This document shows, in pieces, positions 8,386 to 16,624 of a stretch of DNA of 64,000 nt; position 1 is the first letter of the stretch, and every line of letters begins with the position of its first letter. Origin of the DNA: Burkholderia cepacia (GTDB lineage Bacteria; Pseudomonadota; Gammaproteobacteria; Burkholderiales; Burkholderiaceae). A program made the translations under genes and the position numbers. Location: the NCBI RefSeq assembly GCF_001718835.1, contig NZ_CP013443.1:1674001-1738000 (forward strand), in the 5' to 3' direction. The notes under the pieces are model-generated. The model saw only the letters and a list, made by a program, of their open reading frames with translations. It did no database searches and had not been told where the DNA came from.

Positions 8386-9090
8386 ATGACTCAAGACGAA
8401 CTCAAACGCCTCGTCGGCCAGGCCGCTGCCGACTACGTGATCCAGAACGTGCCGGAAGGCGCCGTGATCGGTGTCGGCACCGGCTCGACCGCCAACTGCT
8501 TCATCGACGCGCTCGCCGTCGTCAAGGCGCGCTATCGCGGCGCCGTGTCGAGCTCCGTCGCCACGACCGAACGCCTGAAATCGCACGGCATCAAGGTGTT
8601 CGACCTGAACGAGGTCGACTCGCTGCAGGTGTACGTCGACGGCGCTGACGAGATCGACGCGGGCGGCGCGATGATCAAGGGCGGCGGCGGTGCGCTCACG
8701 CGCGAGAAGATCGTCGCATCGGTGGCCGACACGTTCGTCTGCATCGCCGACGCCAGCAAGCGCGTGCCGGTGCTCGGCGCGTTCCCGCTGCCGATCGAAG
8801 TCGTGCCGATGGCGCGCACCGCGATCGGCCGGCGCGTGACCGCACTCGGCGGCGTGCCCGTGCTGCGCGTGACGAAGGATGGTGCGCCGTACATCACCGA
8901 CAACGGTAACGAGATCATCGACGTGAAGGGGCTGCAGATCGCTGACCCGCGCGGCTTCGAAGCGCAGGTGAACGCATGGCCGGGCGTCGTGACGGTCGGC
9001 CTGTTCGCCGAGCGCGGCGCGAATCTGTGCTTGCTCGGCACGGAAAACGGCGTTGAGACTATCGTTTATCCCGACGTTTGTAAGAAATGA
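8386..9090 (+). CDS. rpiA: Ribose-5-phosphate isomerase A
   Basis: A 234-residue cytosolic isomerase interconverting ribose-5-phosphate and ribulose-5-phosphate in the non-oxidative pentose phosphate pathway. Family motifs are intact: GVGTGSTA near residue 27 (phosphate binding), DGADEID (catalytic Asp pair), KGGGGALTREK (catalytic Lys and Glu) and a C-terminal GLFAERGANLCL. The start is the ATG opening MTQDELKRLVG. Length is as expected. It may cooperate with ribokinase at 59.1 kb. A strong terminator follows. Confidence 0.96.
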   Translation: MTQDELKRLVGQAAADYVIQNVPEGAVIGVGTGSTANCFIDALAVVKARYRGAVSSSVATTERLKSHGIKVFDLNEVDSLQVYVDGADEIDAGGAMIKGGGGALTREKIVASVADTFVCIADASKRVPVLGAFPLPIEVVPMARTAIGRRVTALGGVPVLRVTKDGAPYITDNGNEIIDVKGLQIADPRGFEAQVNAWPGVVTVGLFAERGANLCLLGTENGVETIVYPDVCKK

Positions 9091-9138
9091 AAAGCAGTGC
9101 GTAATGCACTGCATGTTTAAATCTTGTTTAAAATCGCG

Positions 9139-9173
9139 GCCCGGCAAGCGCAGAGCGCTTCCCGGGCTTTTTT
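9139..9173 (+). terminator. Terminator after rpiA
   Basis: A 13-bp stem with one mismatch (arms start GCCCGG and end CCGGGC) around an AGA loop, followed by six T residues. Confidence 0.85.
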
Positions 9174-9342
9174 GGATGCCTTATAAATCCCCCCCGAAAC
9201 CAAGAGGGATAACCCTGTCAGGTGTTTACCAGATAGCGAAATGTCCTCGAACTCATCAACTTATAGATCATAAGAACAGTCGTAACCAGGGCCGGCGGAA
9301 CTGCGGAGCAGGTGTTCGCAAATCGACGCACGGGGAGGTGTC

Positions 9343-10059
9343 ATGGAGCAGGGCAAAGACCGGTCACTGGTCGCCAAAGTGATGGATGGGCTTGTCTCGG
9401 GTATCGTCGAGGACAAGTACGGCGGCATCTTGCCGCCGCAGGACGTGCTGTCGAAAGAGTTCGATGTGAGTCGCACCGTGATGCGGGAAGCGTTGTCGAT
9501 GTTGCTTGCGCGCGACATGCTCGACGTGCGTCCGAAGGTCGGCACGCGCGTGCGGCCGATGCGCGACTGGCGCATGATCGACGAAGACGTGGTGAGCTGG
9601 CGCTTCCGGGCGAAACCCGATCCGCAGTTCATGCGCGACGTCATCGAATTCCGGATGCTGATCGAACCGCGCGCGACCGCGCAGGCGGCGGTGCGTGCAA
9701 CGGCGGCGGACATCGCGGGTATCCGCGAAGCGTTCGATGCGTTCAAGGTGCTGCAGCCGGGCGACCCCGGCTACGACACGGCGGACGAGTCGCTGCATAC
9801 GCGGATCGTCCAGGCGAGCGGCAACCAGTTTTTCCAGCAGATGGCGGCGATCGTGCGCGGCGCGGTGCGCCTCGTGAATCCGCGTGTCGTGCAGAAGGAG
9901 GGGGCGCACGACGTCGTGGTGAAGGCGCACGCACGTGTGGTCGACGCGATCGAGCGGCGCGATCCGCGCGAAGCCGAAGCCGCTTCTCTCGCGCTGATCG
10001 ATTTCAGCGCCGACGAGATCTCGCGCGATTTCTCCGTCGACGTGCCCATGCGCGCCTGA
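9343..10059 (+). CDS. GntR-family transcriptional regulator with FCD domain
   Basis: A 238-residue regulator. An N-terminal GntR winged helix (about 10-75) carries the recognition helix in DVLSKEFDVSRTVMREALSML, with GTRV of the wing. The all-helical FCD ligand domain (about 90-225) contains the FRMLIEPRATAQAA helix and D/H residues that bind metal in this family. A GGGGAGG ribosome binding site lies 5 bases before the ATG. Close relatives control sugar-acid or sugar catabolism (DgoR, UxuR, GalR-like FCD proteins). The next gene, a sugar-type dehydrogenase, is a plausible target. No palindrome of operator quality was found in the 250-bp leader by eye. Confidence 0.88.
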   Translation: MEQGKDRSLVAKVMDGLVSGIVEDKYGGILPPQDVLSKEFDVSRTVMREALSMLLARDMLDVRPKVGTRVRPMRDWRMIDEDVVSWRFRAKPDPQFMRDVIEFRMLIEPRATAQAAVRATAADIAGIREAFDAFKVLQPGDPGYDTADESLHTRIVQASGNQFFQQMAAIVRGAVRLVNPRVVQKEGAHDVVVKAHARVVDAIERRDPREAEAASLALIDFSADEISRDFSVDVPMRA

Positions 10060-10160
10060 CGCGGCGCATTCCGTTCATCCGGTCGGCGGCTTGCCGTTTA
10101 TCATGACGTCCGGCCGGCATGACGTCGGCCATCGTCTCACGACCGACACGGAAGATCAGG

Positions 10161-11147
10161 ATGAACGACAACGAACACCGCCCGGTGCGCTTCGGCATCG
10201 TCGGCGCAGGCAGCATTGCGCGCCGCTTCGCGCAAAGCCTCGCGCATGTGCCGGGCGCCACGCTCGCCGGTGCCTGGGCCCGCCGCGCAGACGCCGCGGC
10301 AGCCTTCTGCGCCACCCATGGCGGCACGCCCGCCGCCAGTCTCGACGCGCTCCTCGCGAGCGATATCGACGCGGTCTACATCGCGACGCTCCATGACAGT
10401 CACGCGCAGTACACGCTGGCCGCGCTTGCCGCCGGCAAGGCCGTGCTGTGCGAAAAACCCGCGACGCTGAACGCGGCGCAGCTCGACACCGTGCTGCAAG
10501 CGGCACGCGACGCCGGGCGGCTTTTCATGGAGGCGATGAAGCCGCCGTTCTTTCCGCTGTACCGCCAGTTGCGCGCGCACCTGCAGGACGATCCGATCGG
10601 CGAGATCCGGCTCGTGCGGGCAGGGTGTGCGTCGTCGTCGGTACCCGGCGACCATTCCGTCTATCGCCTCGATCGCGCGGGCGGTGCGCTGCTCGATATC
10701 GGGATCTACGAGGCCTTTCTCGCGGTCGACTGGCTCGGTGCGGCGCTCGACGTACAGACGCTCGGCCGCGTCGGCGCGACGGGTGTCGACCTGTTCGCGA
10801 GCCTGAACAGCGTGCACGCGCACGGCGGGATCGCGCAGCTTTTCTGCGGGCTCGACGTGATGGGGCGTGGCGACGCGCTGATCGCCGCAGCCGGCGGCCA
10901 TGTGACGATTCACGAGAAGTGGTGGAACCCGGTGCGCGCGACGATCCGCTATGCGGACGGCCGGGTGGTCGAGCTCGACGCGCCGTTCGACGGCGGCGGC
11001 CTCAACTACGAGACCGCGCACTTCTGCGACCTGCTGCGCGCGGGCAGGATCGAAAGCCCGATCATGACGCACGACCATTCGCGGCAGATGATCGCGATGA
11101 CCGATGCCGCGCGAGCGGCGCTCGGCGTACGTTACCCGGGGGAGTAA
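10161..11147 (+). CDS. Gfo/Idh/MocA-family NAD(P)-dependent oxidoreductase
   Basis: A 328-residue dehydrogenase of unassigned substrate. An N-terminal Rossmann fold (FGIVGAGSIARRFAQ), the family lysine motif CEKP (about residue 95, binding and catalysis) and a C-terminal alpha/beta substrate domain are seen. It resembles the dihydrodiol/trans-dihydrobenzenediol dehydrogenase and sugar dehydrogenase branch (MEAMKPPFFPLYRQL). The ATG at 10161 is preferred over an in-frame ATG at 10119 because GGAAG lies 6 bases before it. It lies 101 bp after the FCD regulator on the same strand. Confidence 0.87.
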   Translation: MNDNEHRPVRFGIVGAGSIARRFAQSLAHVPGATLAGAWARRADAAAAFCATHGGTPAASLDALLASDIDAVYIATLHDSHAQYTLAALAAGKAVLCEKPATLNAAQLDTVLQAARDAGRLFMEAMKPPFFPLYRQLRAHLQDDPIGEIRLVRAGCASSSVPGDHSVYRLDRAGGALLDIGIYEAFLAVDWLGAALDVQTLGRVGATGVDLFASLNSVHAHGGIAQLFCGLDVMGRGDALIAAAGGHVTIHEKWWNPVRATIRYADGRVVELDAPFDGGGLNYETAHFCDLLRAGRIESPIMTHDHSRQMIAMTDAARAALGVRYPGE

Positions 11148-11170
11148 GGCGGCGTCCGGCGCGTGATGCG

Positions 11171-11863
11171 TCAGTGACGCGACGGCAGCGACAGGCGTTT
11201 TTCGTACCAGCGCTGCACCCATTCGAGGATCTGGCACAGGATCCAGTACACGGCCGCGGCGGCGAGATAAAGCGGCAGCGGCTGATAGGTCGCCGCGATC
11301 ACTTCCTGCGCGCTGCGCAGCAGTTCGGTCACGGTGATCACGGACACGAGCGACGTGTCCTTGATCAGGCTGATCAGGCTGTTCGACAGGCTCGGCACCG
11401 CGATGCGCAGCGCCTGCGGACCGATCACGTAGCGCAGCGTTTGCCCCCACGACAGCCCGAGGCTGTACGCGGCGAGCCATTGGCCGCGCGCGATCCCGTT
11501 GATCGCACCGCGCATGCTTTCCGACATGTAAGCCGCGACGTTCGCGGACAGCGCGATGACGCCGGCGGGCGTCGGGTCGAGCGAGATGCCGAGGCTCGGC
11601 AGCCCGTAATAGATGACGAAGATCTGCACGAGCAGCGGCGTGCCGCGCATCAGGCTCACGTACGCGCGTGCCAGCCACGCGAGCGCGTTGACCCAGATGC
11701 GTTCGAAGCCGTCGAGCGCTTCGCTTTGCCGGATGCCCATCATCGCGAGCACGACGGCGCCAAGCAGGCCGAACACCATCGACAGCACGGCGAACTTGAC
11801 GGTCAGCACGGCACCCTGGGCGAGCACCGGCAGCGATTGGACGAGCAGGGACGTTGTCGACAT
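11171..11863 (-). CDS. tcyL: Amino-acid ABC transporter permease (cystine type)
   Basis: A 230-residue inner-membrane permease of the His/Glu/Gln/Arg (HisMQ) type. Five or so hydrophobic helices are visible, as is the EAA loop contacting the ATPase (EAYSLGLSW-like segment LAAYSLGLSWGQTLRYVIGP). The upstream gene on the same strand encodes a cystine-type binding protein, so cystine or a related amino acid is the probable substrate. The gene symbol follows E. coli usage and is tentative. No ATPase gene follows; the next gene downstream is convergent. Confidence 0.88.
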   Translation of the reverse strand: MSTTSLLVQSLPVLAQGAVLTVKFAVLSMVFGLLGAVVLAMMGIRQSEALDGFERIWVNALAWLARAYVSLMRGTPLLVQIFVIYYGLPSLGISLDPTPAGVIALSANVAAYMSESMRGAINGIARGQWLAAYSLGLSWGQTLRYVIGPQALRIAVPSLSNSLISLIKDTSLVSVITVTELLRSAQEVIAATYQPLPLYLAAAAVYWILCQILEWVQRWYEKRLSLPSRH

Positions 11864-11915
11864 GGAATACGAATCGAATGCGTGCGCGAAAGCGCAATCA
11901 TAAACCGGACGAATA

Positions 11916-11950
11916 AAACAAAGGGCGGCATCGTCACGGATGCCGCCCTT
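11916..11950 (-). terminator. Hairpin between binding-protein and permease genes
   Basis: A 10-bp perfect stem (GGGCGGCATC / GATGCCGCCC, 11923-11948) with a 6-nt loop, followed on the minus strand by TTTGTTTTATT. It lies after the binding-protein stop and before the permease start. It probably works as a partial terminator giving excess binding protein over permease. Confidence 0.75.
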
Positions 11951-11985
11951 TCCGGCCCGCCGTCAGGCGGGAAATGCAGGCGTGC

Positions 11986-12780
11986 TTACTTGATCGGTTT
12001 CGTCACGTCGATGCCGAACCATTTGTCCGAGATCTTCGTGAACGTGCCGTCGGCCTGGAGTTGTGCCATCGCGTCGTCGATCGCCTTCTGGAACTTCGGG
12101 TTGCCCTTCTTGAACGGGATGCCCGACGGGTTCGCCGAGCCGACGTTCGCGCCCGGGCGCAGCGGCAGCTGCGAGTTCTTCGTCAGGTACGCGAGCATCA
12201 GGCGGTCGTTCAGCGCGGCGTCGAGGCGGCCGGCCGCGAGATCGCGCAGGTACTCGGGCGCGCCCGGGTACGTCTTCACGTCGATGCCGGGCACCGACTT
12301 CGCCATGTCCATGTAGTTCGTGCCGAGCGCGACGCCGAGCTTCTTGCCCTTCAGGTCATCCAGCGACTTGAACTCGCGCGTGTCGTCCTTGCGCTGGATC
12401 AGCTGCGCGGACGAGAACGTGTAAGGCGGCGAGAAGTCGAGCGTTTCCTTGCGCTTGTCGGTGATGCCGACCTGGTTGGCGATCACGTCGAACTTGCCGG
12501 CCTGCAGGCCCGCGATGATGCCGCTCCATTCGGTCGTCACGAATTCCGCCTTCACGCCGAGCTTCGCGGCCACGGCTTTCGCGATGTCGACGTCGAAGCC
12601 GACGAGTTCGCCTTGCGGGTTCTTCGAGTTGAACGGCGGGAACGTGCCTTCGAGGCCGACGCGCAGCGTGCCGCGCTGCTTGACCTGATCGAGGAGGTCG
12701 GCCGCATGCGCGGTGGCGGCAGCGAACGACGTGCCGATCAGGCCGGCAACCAGCAGCTTCTTCAGCAGCGAAAATTTCAT
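11986..12780 (-). CDS. tcyJ: Cystine-type amino-acid ABC transporter substrate-binding protein
   Basis: A 264-residue periplasmic binding protein (SBP_bac_3). A Sec signal peptide MKFSLLKKLLVAGLIG... ends in AHA before AD (cleavage about residue 23). The motifs RVGLEGTFPPFN, GELVGFDVDIAKAVA, VIANQVGITDKRK, GVALGTNYMD and a terminal DKWFGIDVTKPI parallel E. coli FliY/TcyJ, the L-cystine-binding protein. The start is the ATG beginning the signal peptide, not upstream in-frame codons. It is first in a two-gene unit with the permease. The leader holds an inverted repeat. Confidence 0.9.
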   Translation of the reverse strand: MKFSLLKKLLVAGLIGTSFAAATAHAADLLDQVKQRGTLRVGLEGTFPPFNSKNPQGELVGFDVDIAKAVAAKLGVKAEFVTTEWSGIIAGLQAGKFDVIANQVGITDKRKETLDFSPPYTFSSAQLIQRKDDTREFKSLDDLKGKKLGVALGTNYMDMAKSVPGIDVKTYPGAPEYLRDLAAGRLDAALNDRLMLAYLTKNSQLPLRPGANVGSANPSGIPFKKGNPKFQKAIDDAMAQLQADGTFTKISDKWFGIDVTKPIK

Positions 12781-12823
12781 CGTGTATGTCCTTGCCCTGT
12801 CCGGGTCATTGATTCGGATCGAT

Positions 12824-12841
12824 GATAGCGATAACGCTATC
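12824..12841. promoter_or_regulatory. Inverted repeat in the cystine transporter leader
   Basis: GATAGCG-ATAA-CGCTATC forms perfect 7-bp arms, 44 bp upstream of the binding-protein ATG, in an AT-rich tract running to about 12875. Cystine systems are normally under sulfur control by CysB, which binds AT-rich sites. The repeat could instead serve another regulator. Confidence 0.4.
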
Positions 12842-12872
12842 AATAGCGAAATATAGTTTGCTTATGCCTATA

Positions 12873-13910
12873 TTACGACGCTCGAGCGCCGGCGACGGCC
12901 TTCACGCATTCCGCGACGAGCGCGGGGCCGCGGTAGATGAAGCCCGTATAGAGCTGCACGAGCGCCGCGCCGGCCGCGAGCTTCGCACGGGCGTCCTCGC
13001 CCGAGAAAATGCCGCCGACGCCGATGATCGGCACCTCGCTGCCGACTTCGGCGTGCAGCTTGCGGATCACTTCGTTCGACGCGTCGAACACGGGGCGGCC
13101 CGACAGGCCGCCGGCTTCGTCCGCATGCGGCAGGCCCTGGACGGCCGCGCGCGACAGCGTCGTGTTGGTGGCGATGACCGCCTCGATCTTGTGGCGCAGC
13201 AACGTGTCGCCGATTTCCTTGACCTGTTCGTCGTCGAGATCGGGGGCGATCTTCAGCGCAAGCGGCACGAGCTTGCCGTGCAGGTCGGCGAGGCGCTGCT
13301 GCTTGTCCTTCAGCGCCGCGAGCAGCGCGTCGAGCTCGCCCGCGCCCTGCAGCTGGCGCAGGTTCTTCGTGTTCGGCGACGAGATGTTGATCGTTACGTA
13401 GCTCGCGAACGGGTACACGCGCTCGAGGCAGTACAGGTAGTCCTCTGCGGCGCGCTCGATCGGCGTATCGGCGTTCTTGCCGATGTTCAGGCCGAGGATG
13501 CCTCGATAGCGGGCGGCCTGGACGTTCTTCACGAACTGGTCGACACCGTGATTGTTGAAGCCCATCCGGTTGATCAGTGCCTCGGCTTGCGGCAGGCGGA
13601 ACATCCGCGGGCGCGGGTTGCCGGGCTGCGGGCGCGGCGTGACCGTACCGACCTCGATGAAGCCGAAGCCGAGTGCCGCAAGGCCGTCGATGGCCGCGCC
13701 GTCCTTGTCGAGGCCTGCCGCGAGGCCGACCGGGTTGCGGAACGTGAGCCCCATCACGGTGCGCGGCGCGTCGGGCACGCGGGCCGACAGCGCGCAGGCG
13801 AGGCCCGTGCGGCCGGCCGCGCCGAGCGCGCGCAGCGTGAGGTGGTGAGCGTCTTCCGCATCCATCTTGAACAGGGATGCACGGGCCAGCGGATAAAGGG
13901 AACTGAACAC
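12873..13910 (-). CDS. pyrD: Dihydroorotate dehydrogenase (quinone), class 2
   Basis: A 345-residue membrane-associated FMN enzyme oxidising dihydroorotate to orotate with quinone as acceptor, step four of pyrimidine synthesis. An N-terminal amphipathic helix (FSSLYPLARASLFKMDAE) marks class 2. FMN/substrate motifs: NPVGLAAGLDKDG, GFIEVGTVTP, NRMGFNNHG, INISSPNTKNLRQLQ (catalytic Ser region), and IGVGGIFSGEDA. The GTG at 13910 is chosen as start because it gives the usual class 2 N-terminus. A TTG at 13943 would add 11 residues. Confidence 0.95.
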   Translation of the reverse strand: MFSSLYPLARASLFKMDAEDAHHLTLRALGAAGRTGLACALSARVPDAPRTVMGLTFRNPVGLAAGLDKDGAAIDGLAALGFGFIEVGTVTPRPQPGNPRPRMFRLPQAEALINRMGFNNHGVDQFVKNVQAARYRGILGLNIGKNADTPIERAAEDYLYCLERVYPFASYVTINISSPNTKNLRQLQGAGELDALLAALKDKQQRLADLHGKLVPLALKIAPDLDDEQVKEIGDTLLRHKIEAVIATNTTLSRAAVQGLPHADEAGGLSGRPVFDASNEVIRKLHAEVGSEVPIIGVGGIFSGEDARAKLAAGAALVQLYTGFIYRGPALVAECVKAVAGARAS

Positions 13911-14008
13911 GGGAATAGGGCGGACAGCCGGAATGAATGACAACCCGCTATTTTACCGGGAGTTGAGCGGCAGGGGCGCGCTTCGCGTCCTCGCCCCCGC
14001 GGCGCGTG

Positions 14009-14839
14009 TCAGCCCGAGCCGGAATGCCCGCCCGGCAATGGCGCGCGGGCCAGTGCCGCATCGACGGGCGGCAGGTCGATCCGATCCGGATCGAGTATCT
14101 TCCAGCGGCCGTCGATCAGCCCTTCGAGCGGGTGGAAGTTCGCCTTGTAGGCCATCTTCGGGCTCTCGCGGATCCAGTATCCGAGATACACGTAGGGCAG
14201 GCCGAGGCTCCTGGCCTGCTCGATCTGCCACAGGATGTTGTAGGTGCCGTAACTCGTGTGCTGGTCGTCGGGCTCGAAGAACGTGTATACGGACGACAGC
14301 CCGTCGCCGAGGATGTCGATCATGCTGACCATGCGCAGCTTGCCGGGCTCGCCGCCCGGTGCGTCGAGGTCGCGGAATTCGACGAGGCGCGAATTGATCC
14401 GGCTCTGCAGCAGGAATTGCTCGTACTGGTCGCGGCTGTCGCGATCCATGCCGCCGCCCGCGTGGCGGGCGGACTGGTAGCGCATGTAGAGCGCGTAGTG
14501 CTCTTCGTCGTAGTGCAGCGGCGAAACCGTCGCGACGAGCGTGCGGTGCCGCTTCCACATCCGGCGCTGCGTGCGCGACGGTGCGAACGCGTCGACGGGG
14601 ACGCGCACCGGCACGCAGGCACGGCAGCCGTCGCAATACGGACGGTATGTGAAGACGCCCGAGCGCCGGAAGCCGGCCTTCACGAGCTCGGTATAGATGT
14701 CGGAATTGATCAGGTGGCTCGGCGTCGCGACTTGCGAGCGCGCGACGCGGCCGTCCAGATAGCTGCACGGATAGGGCGCCGTTGCATAGAATTGCAGCGC
14801 CGAAAGCGGTGAAAGCGGCAGCTCAGTCGGGTGAGTCAT
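14009..14839 (-). CDS. bpt: Aspartate/glutamate leucyltransferase (arginyltransferase family)
   Basis: A 276-residue aminoacyl-tRNA-protein transferase that adds leucine to N-terminal Asp/Glu, making N-degrons for ClpS/ClpAP. The ATE N-terminal domain has the Cys cluster YATAPYPCSYL and YCDGCRACVPVRV. The C-terminal domain includes FFEPDDQHTSYGTYNILWQIEQA and YLGYWIRESPKMAYKANFHP. It lies 33 bp downstream of aat on the same strand, so the two N-degron transferases are coupled. Length and motifs match the bacterial Bpt group. Confidence 0.94.
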   Translation of the reverse strand: MTHPTELPLSPLSALQFYATAPYPCSYLDGRVARSQVATPSHLINSDIYTELVKAGFRRSGVFTYRPYCDGCRACVPVRVPVDAFAPSRTQRRMWKRHRTLVATVSPLHYDEEHYALYMRYQSARHAGGGMDRDSRDQYEQFLLQSRINSRLVEFRDLDAPGGEPGKLRMVSMIDILGDGLSSVYTFFEPDDQHTSYGTYNILWQIEQARSLGLPYVYLGYWIRESPKMAYKANFHPLEGLIDGRWKILDPDRIDLPPVDAALARAPLPGGHSGSG

Positions 14840-14872
14840 GGGCAGCTCTCGTTGCAGGGAGGGAGTGCCGCG

Positions 14873-15637
14873 CTAGCGCTCGATCCCGGAAGGGGGCACC
14901 GGTTCGGCGCGGCCCGTCAGCGCGGCGAGCACGCGCTTGTCGAACTGCCACGGAATCGGCGGTGCGGCTACCGCGCTGCGCACGTGAGCGACAAAGGCCT
15001 TGCGTGCGATCTCGCGGCCGCCGAGCGACGCTAGATGCGACGTATTCTGCTGGCAGTCTATCATTTCCAGCCCCTGCTCGCGAAGGTGCGCGACGAGCGT
15101 GGCCAGCGCGATTTTCGATGCGTCGGTCGTGTCTGCATACATCGATTCGCCGAAAAACATCCGCCCGAACGACACGCCGTACAGGCCGCCGACGCGTCGC
15201 CCATCGTGCCAGGTCTCGATGCTGTGCGCGTTGCCGGACCGGTAGAGCGACGTGTAGGCATCGATGATCTCGGCCGTGATCCACGTGCCGCGCTGCCCGC
15301 GGCGCGGCGCTTGCGCGCAGGCGCGCATCACGCCCGGAAAGTCGTGGTCGACGCGCACTTCCCATTCGGGCTCGCGCAGCACGCGCTTCAGCGTCTTGCG
15401 CAGCGAGGGCGACACCTTGAACTCGGCCGGCACGAGGATCATGCGTGGGTCGGGGCTCCACCACAGCACGGGCTGGCCGTCCGAATACCACGGGAAGATG
15501 CCGCGCAGGTATGCGTCGATGAGGCGCGACGGCAGCAGGTCGGCGCTCGCGGCGAGTAGCCCCGGCGCGCCGGTCGCAGGGCCGAGCGCGCGTTCGATGG
15601 GCGGAAACGGATCGTCCGGGCCGAGCCAGGGAACCAT
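14873..15637 (-). CDS. aat: Leucyl/phenylalanyl-tRNA-protein transferase
   Basis: A 254-residue enzyme that adds Leu or Phe from aminoacyl-tRNA to N-terminal Arg/Lys of proteins (primary N-degron pathway). Family motifs: YLRGIFPWYSDGQPVLWWSPDPR, split here as GIFPWYSDGQP and WWSPDPRMIL, then GTWITAEIIDAY, HSIETW, GGLYGVSFGRMFFGESM and IDCQQNTSHLASLGG. The ATG at 15637 (MVPWLGPDDPFPPIE) gives the standard N-terminus. It lies 11 bp after the NUDIX gene. Confidence 0.96.
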   Translation of the reverse strand: MVPWLGPDDPFPPIERALGPATGAPGLLAASADLLPSRLIDAYLRGIFPWYSDGQPVLWWSPDPRMILVPAEFKVSPSLRKTLKRVLREPEWEVRVDHDFPGVMRACAQAPRRGQRGTWITAEIIDAYTSLYRSGNAHSIETWHDGRRVGGLYGVSFGRMFFGESMYADTTDASKIALATLVAHLREQGLEMIDCQQNTSHLASLGGREIARKAFVAHVRSAVAAPPIPWQFDKRVLAALTGRAEPVPPSGIER

Positions 15638-15648
15638 GGGGCGAGGGC

Positions 15649-16194
15649 TCAGCCGTTGCGCAGCGAGCGGAAGATATCGCCGGTGTGCACGCCGTAGTCG
15701 CCCGCGGCGCGATCGGCGAAGAAGAATCGCAGGGTCTGGCTGACGGTCGGGAACGCGATCTCGTCCCACGGGATGTCGGCTTCGTCGAACAGCTTCACTT
15801 CGAGGCTTTCCTCGCCGGCTTCGAAGCCCGGATCGGTGAGCCGCGCCAGGTAGAACAGGTGGACCTGGTGCACGTGCGGCACATTGAGCAGCGTGAACAG
15901 GTTCTGCACCTCGACGCGCGCGCCGGCTTCCTCGAGCGTTTCGCGCGCGGCGGCTTCGGCCGTCGTCTCGCCCATTTCCATGAAGCCCGCGGGCAGCGTC
16001 CAGAAGCCGTAGCGCGGTTCGATCGCGCGGCGGCACAGCAGGATCTGATCGCCCCAGACCGGGACCGTGCCGACGACGTTGCGCGGATTCTGGTAGTGGA
16101 TCGTGCCGCAGTGATCGCAGACGAAGCGCTCGCGGTTGTCGCCCGGAGGAATGCGCGCGATGACTTCGTGACCGCAGACGGAGCAGAATTTCAT
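15649..16194 (-). CDS. NUDIX hydrolase with N-terminal zinc ribbon
   Basis: A 181-residue protein. An N-terminal zinc ribbon has two Cys pairs (FCSVCGHEV and CDHCGTIHY). It precedes a NUDIX fold with the Nudix box GFMEMGETTAEAAARETLEE (about 70-92), whose REtLEE glutamates bind Mg. Related ribbon-NUDIX proteins hydrolyse NADH or ADP-ribose-type substrates; the actual substrate is unknown. It is first in the tight NUDIX-aat-bpt-pyrD run on the minus strand. Confidence 0.9.
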   Translation of the reverse strand: MKFCSVCGHEVIARIPPGDNRERFVCDHCGTIHYQNPRNVVGTVPVWGDQILLCRRAIEPRYGFWTLPAGFMEMGETTAEAAARETLEEAGARVEVQNLFTLLNVPHVHQVHLFYLARLTDPGFEAGEESLEVKLFDEADIPWDEIAFPTVSQTLRFFFADRAAGDYGVHTGDIFRSLRNG

Positions 16195-16302
16195 GTCGAG
16201 TGGAAGGGACGAGGTGATGCGAGTGTATCACCGGGGCGGCGCATTCTCGAACGGCCGAATCGAGCGGAGGCCGGCGCGCGGGCGTGGCGCAAAGCGCACG
16301 CG

Positions 16303-16335
16303 GAAAACAAAAAGCCCGGCGCTAGGGCCGGGCTT
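16303..16335 (-). terminator. Terminator of initiator tRNA
   Basis: A 9-bp perfect stem (AAGCCCGGC / GCCGGGCTT) followed on the minus strand by TTTGTTTTCC, 16 bp downstream of the tRNA. Confidence 0.8.
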
Positions 16336-16350
16336 CCTGCATCGGGACGT

Positions 16351-16427
<77 letters not shown>

Positions 16428-16443
16428 TCCGTCGAAAAATAAG

Positions 16444-16472
16444 ATTATAAGGAAGTGCTCCCGGCTGCGCAA
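16444..16472 (-). promoter_or_regulatory. Sigma-70 promoter of tRNA-fMet
   Basis: Minus strand -35 TTGCGC (16467-16472) and -10 TATAAT (16444-16449), with a 17-bp spacer, just upstream of the tRNA. Confidence 0.65.
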
Positions 16473-16624
16473 GCATTTTCTGACAATCGGCTTATAGGGG
16501 CTTCCGGGGCCGGTACGTCGGGCGCGTGCGCTAGAATCGAACGGTTTGTGTCGACTCCCCGGCAGCGGCGCCGCACGCGATGGCAGCGGTCCTGGCTGCG
16601 CCTCCTTTTCGCTTTGACGGATTC

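Noticed and set aside
5183..9147. Very long minus-strand frames of 630 and 1209 codons covering fadD and beyond
   Set aside because: The larger contains the real fadD at its end; everything upstream of 7203 runs antisense through the amidase and rpiA genes and is compositional. The other is an out-of-frame shadow.
12822..13940. A 372-codon plus-strand frame opposite pyrD
   Set aside because: Antisense shadow of pyrD with repetitive Arg/Val/Asp composition.
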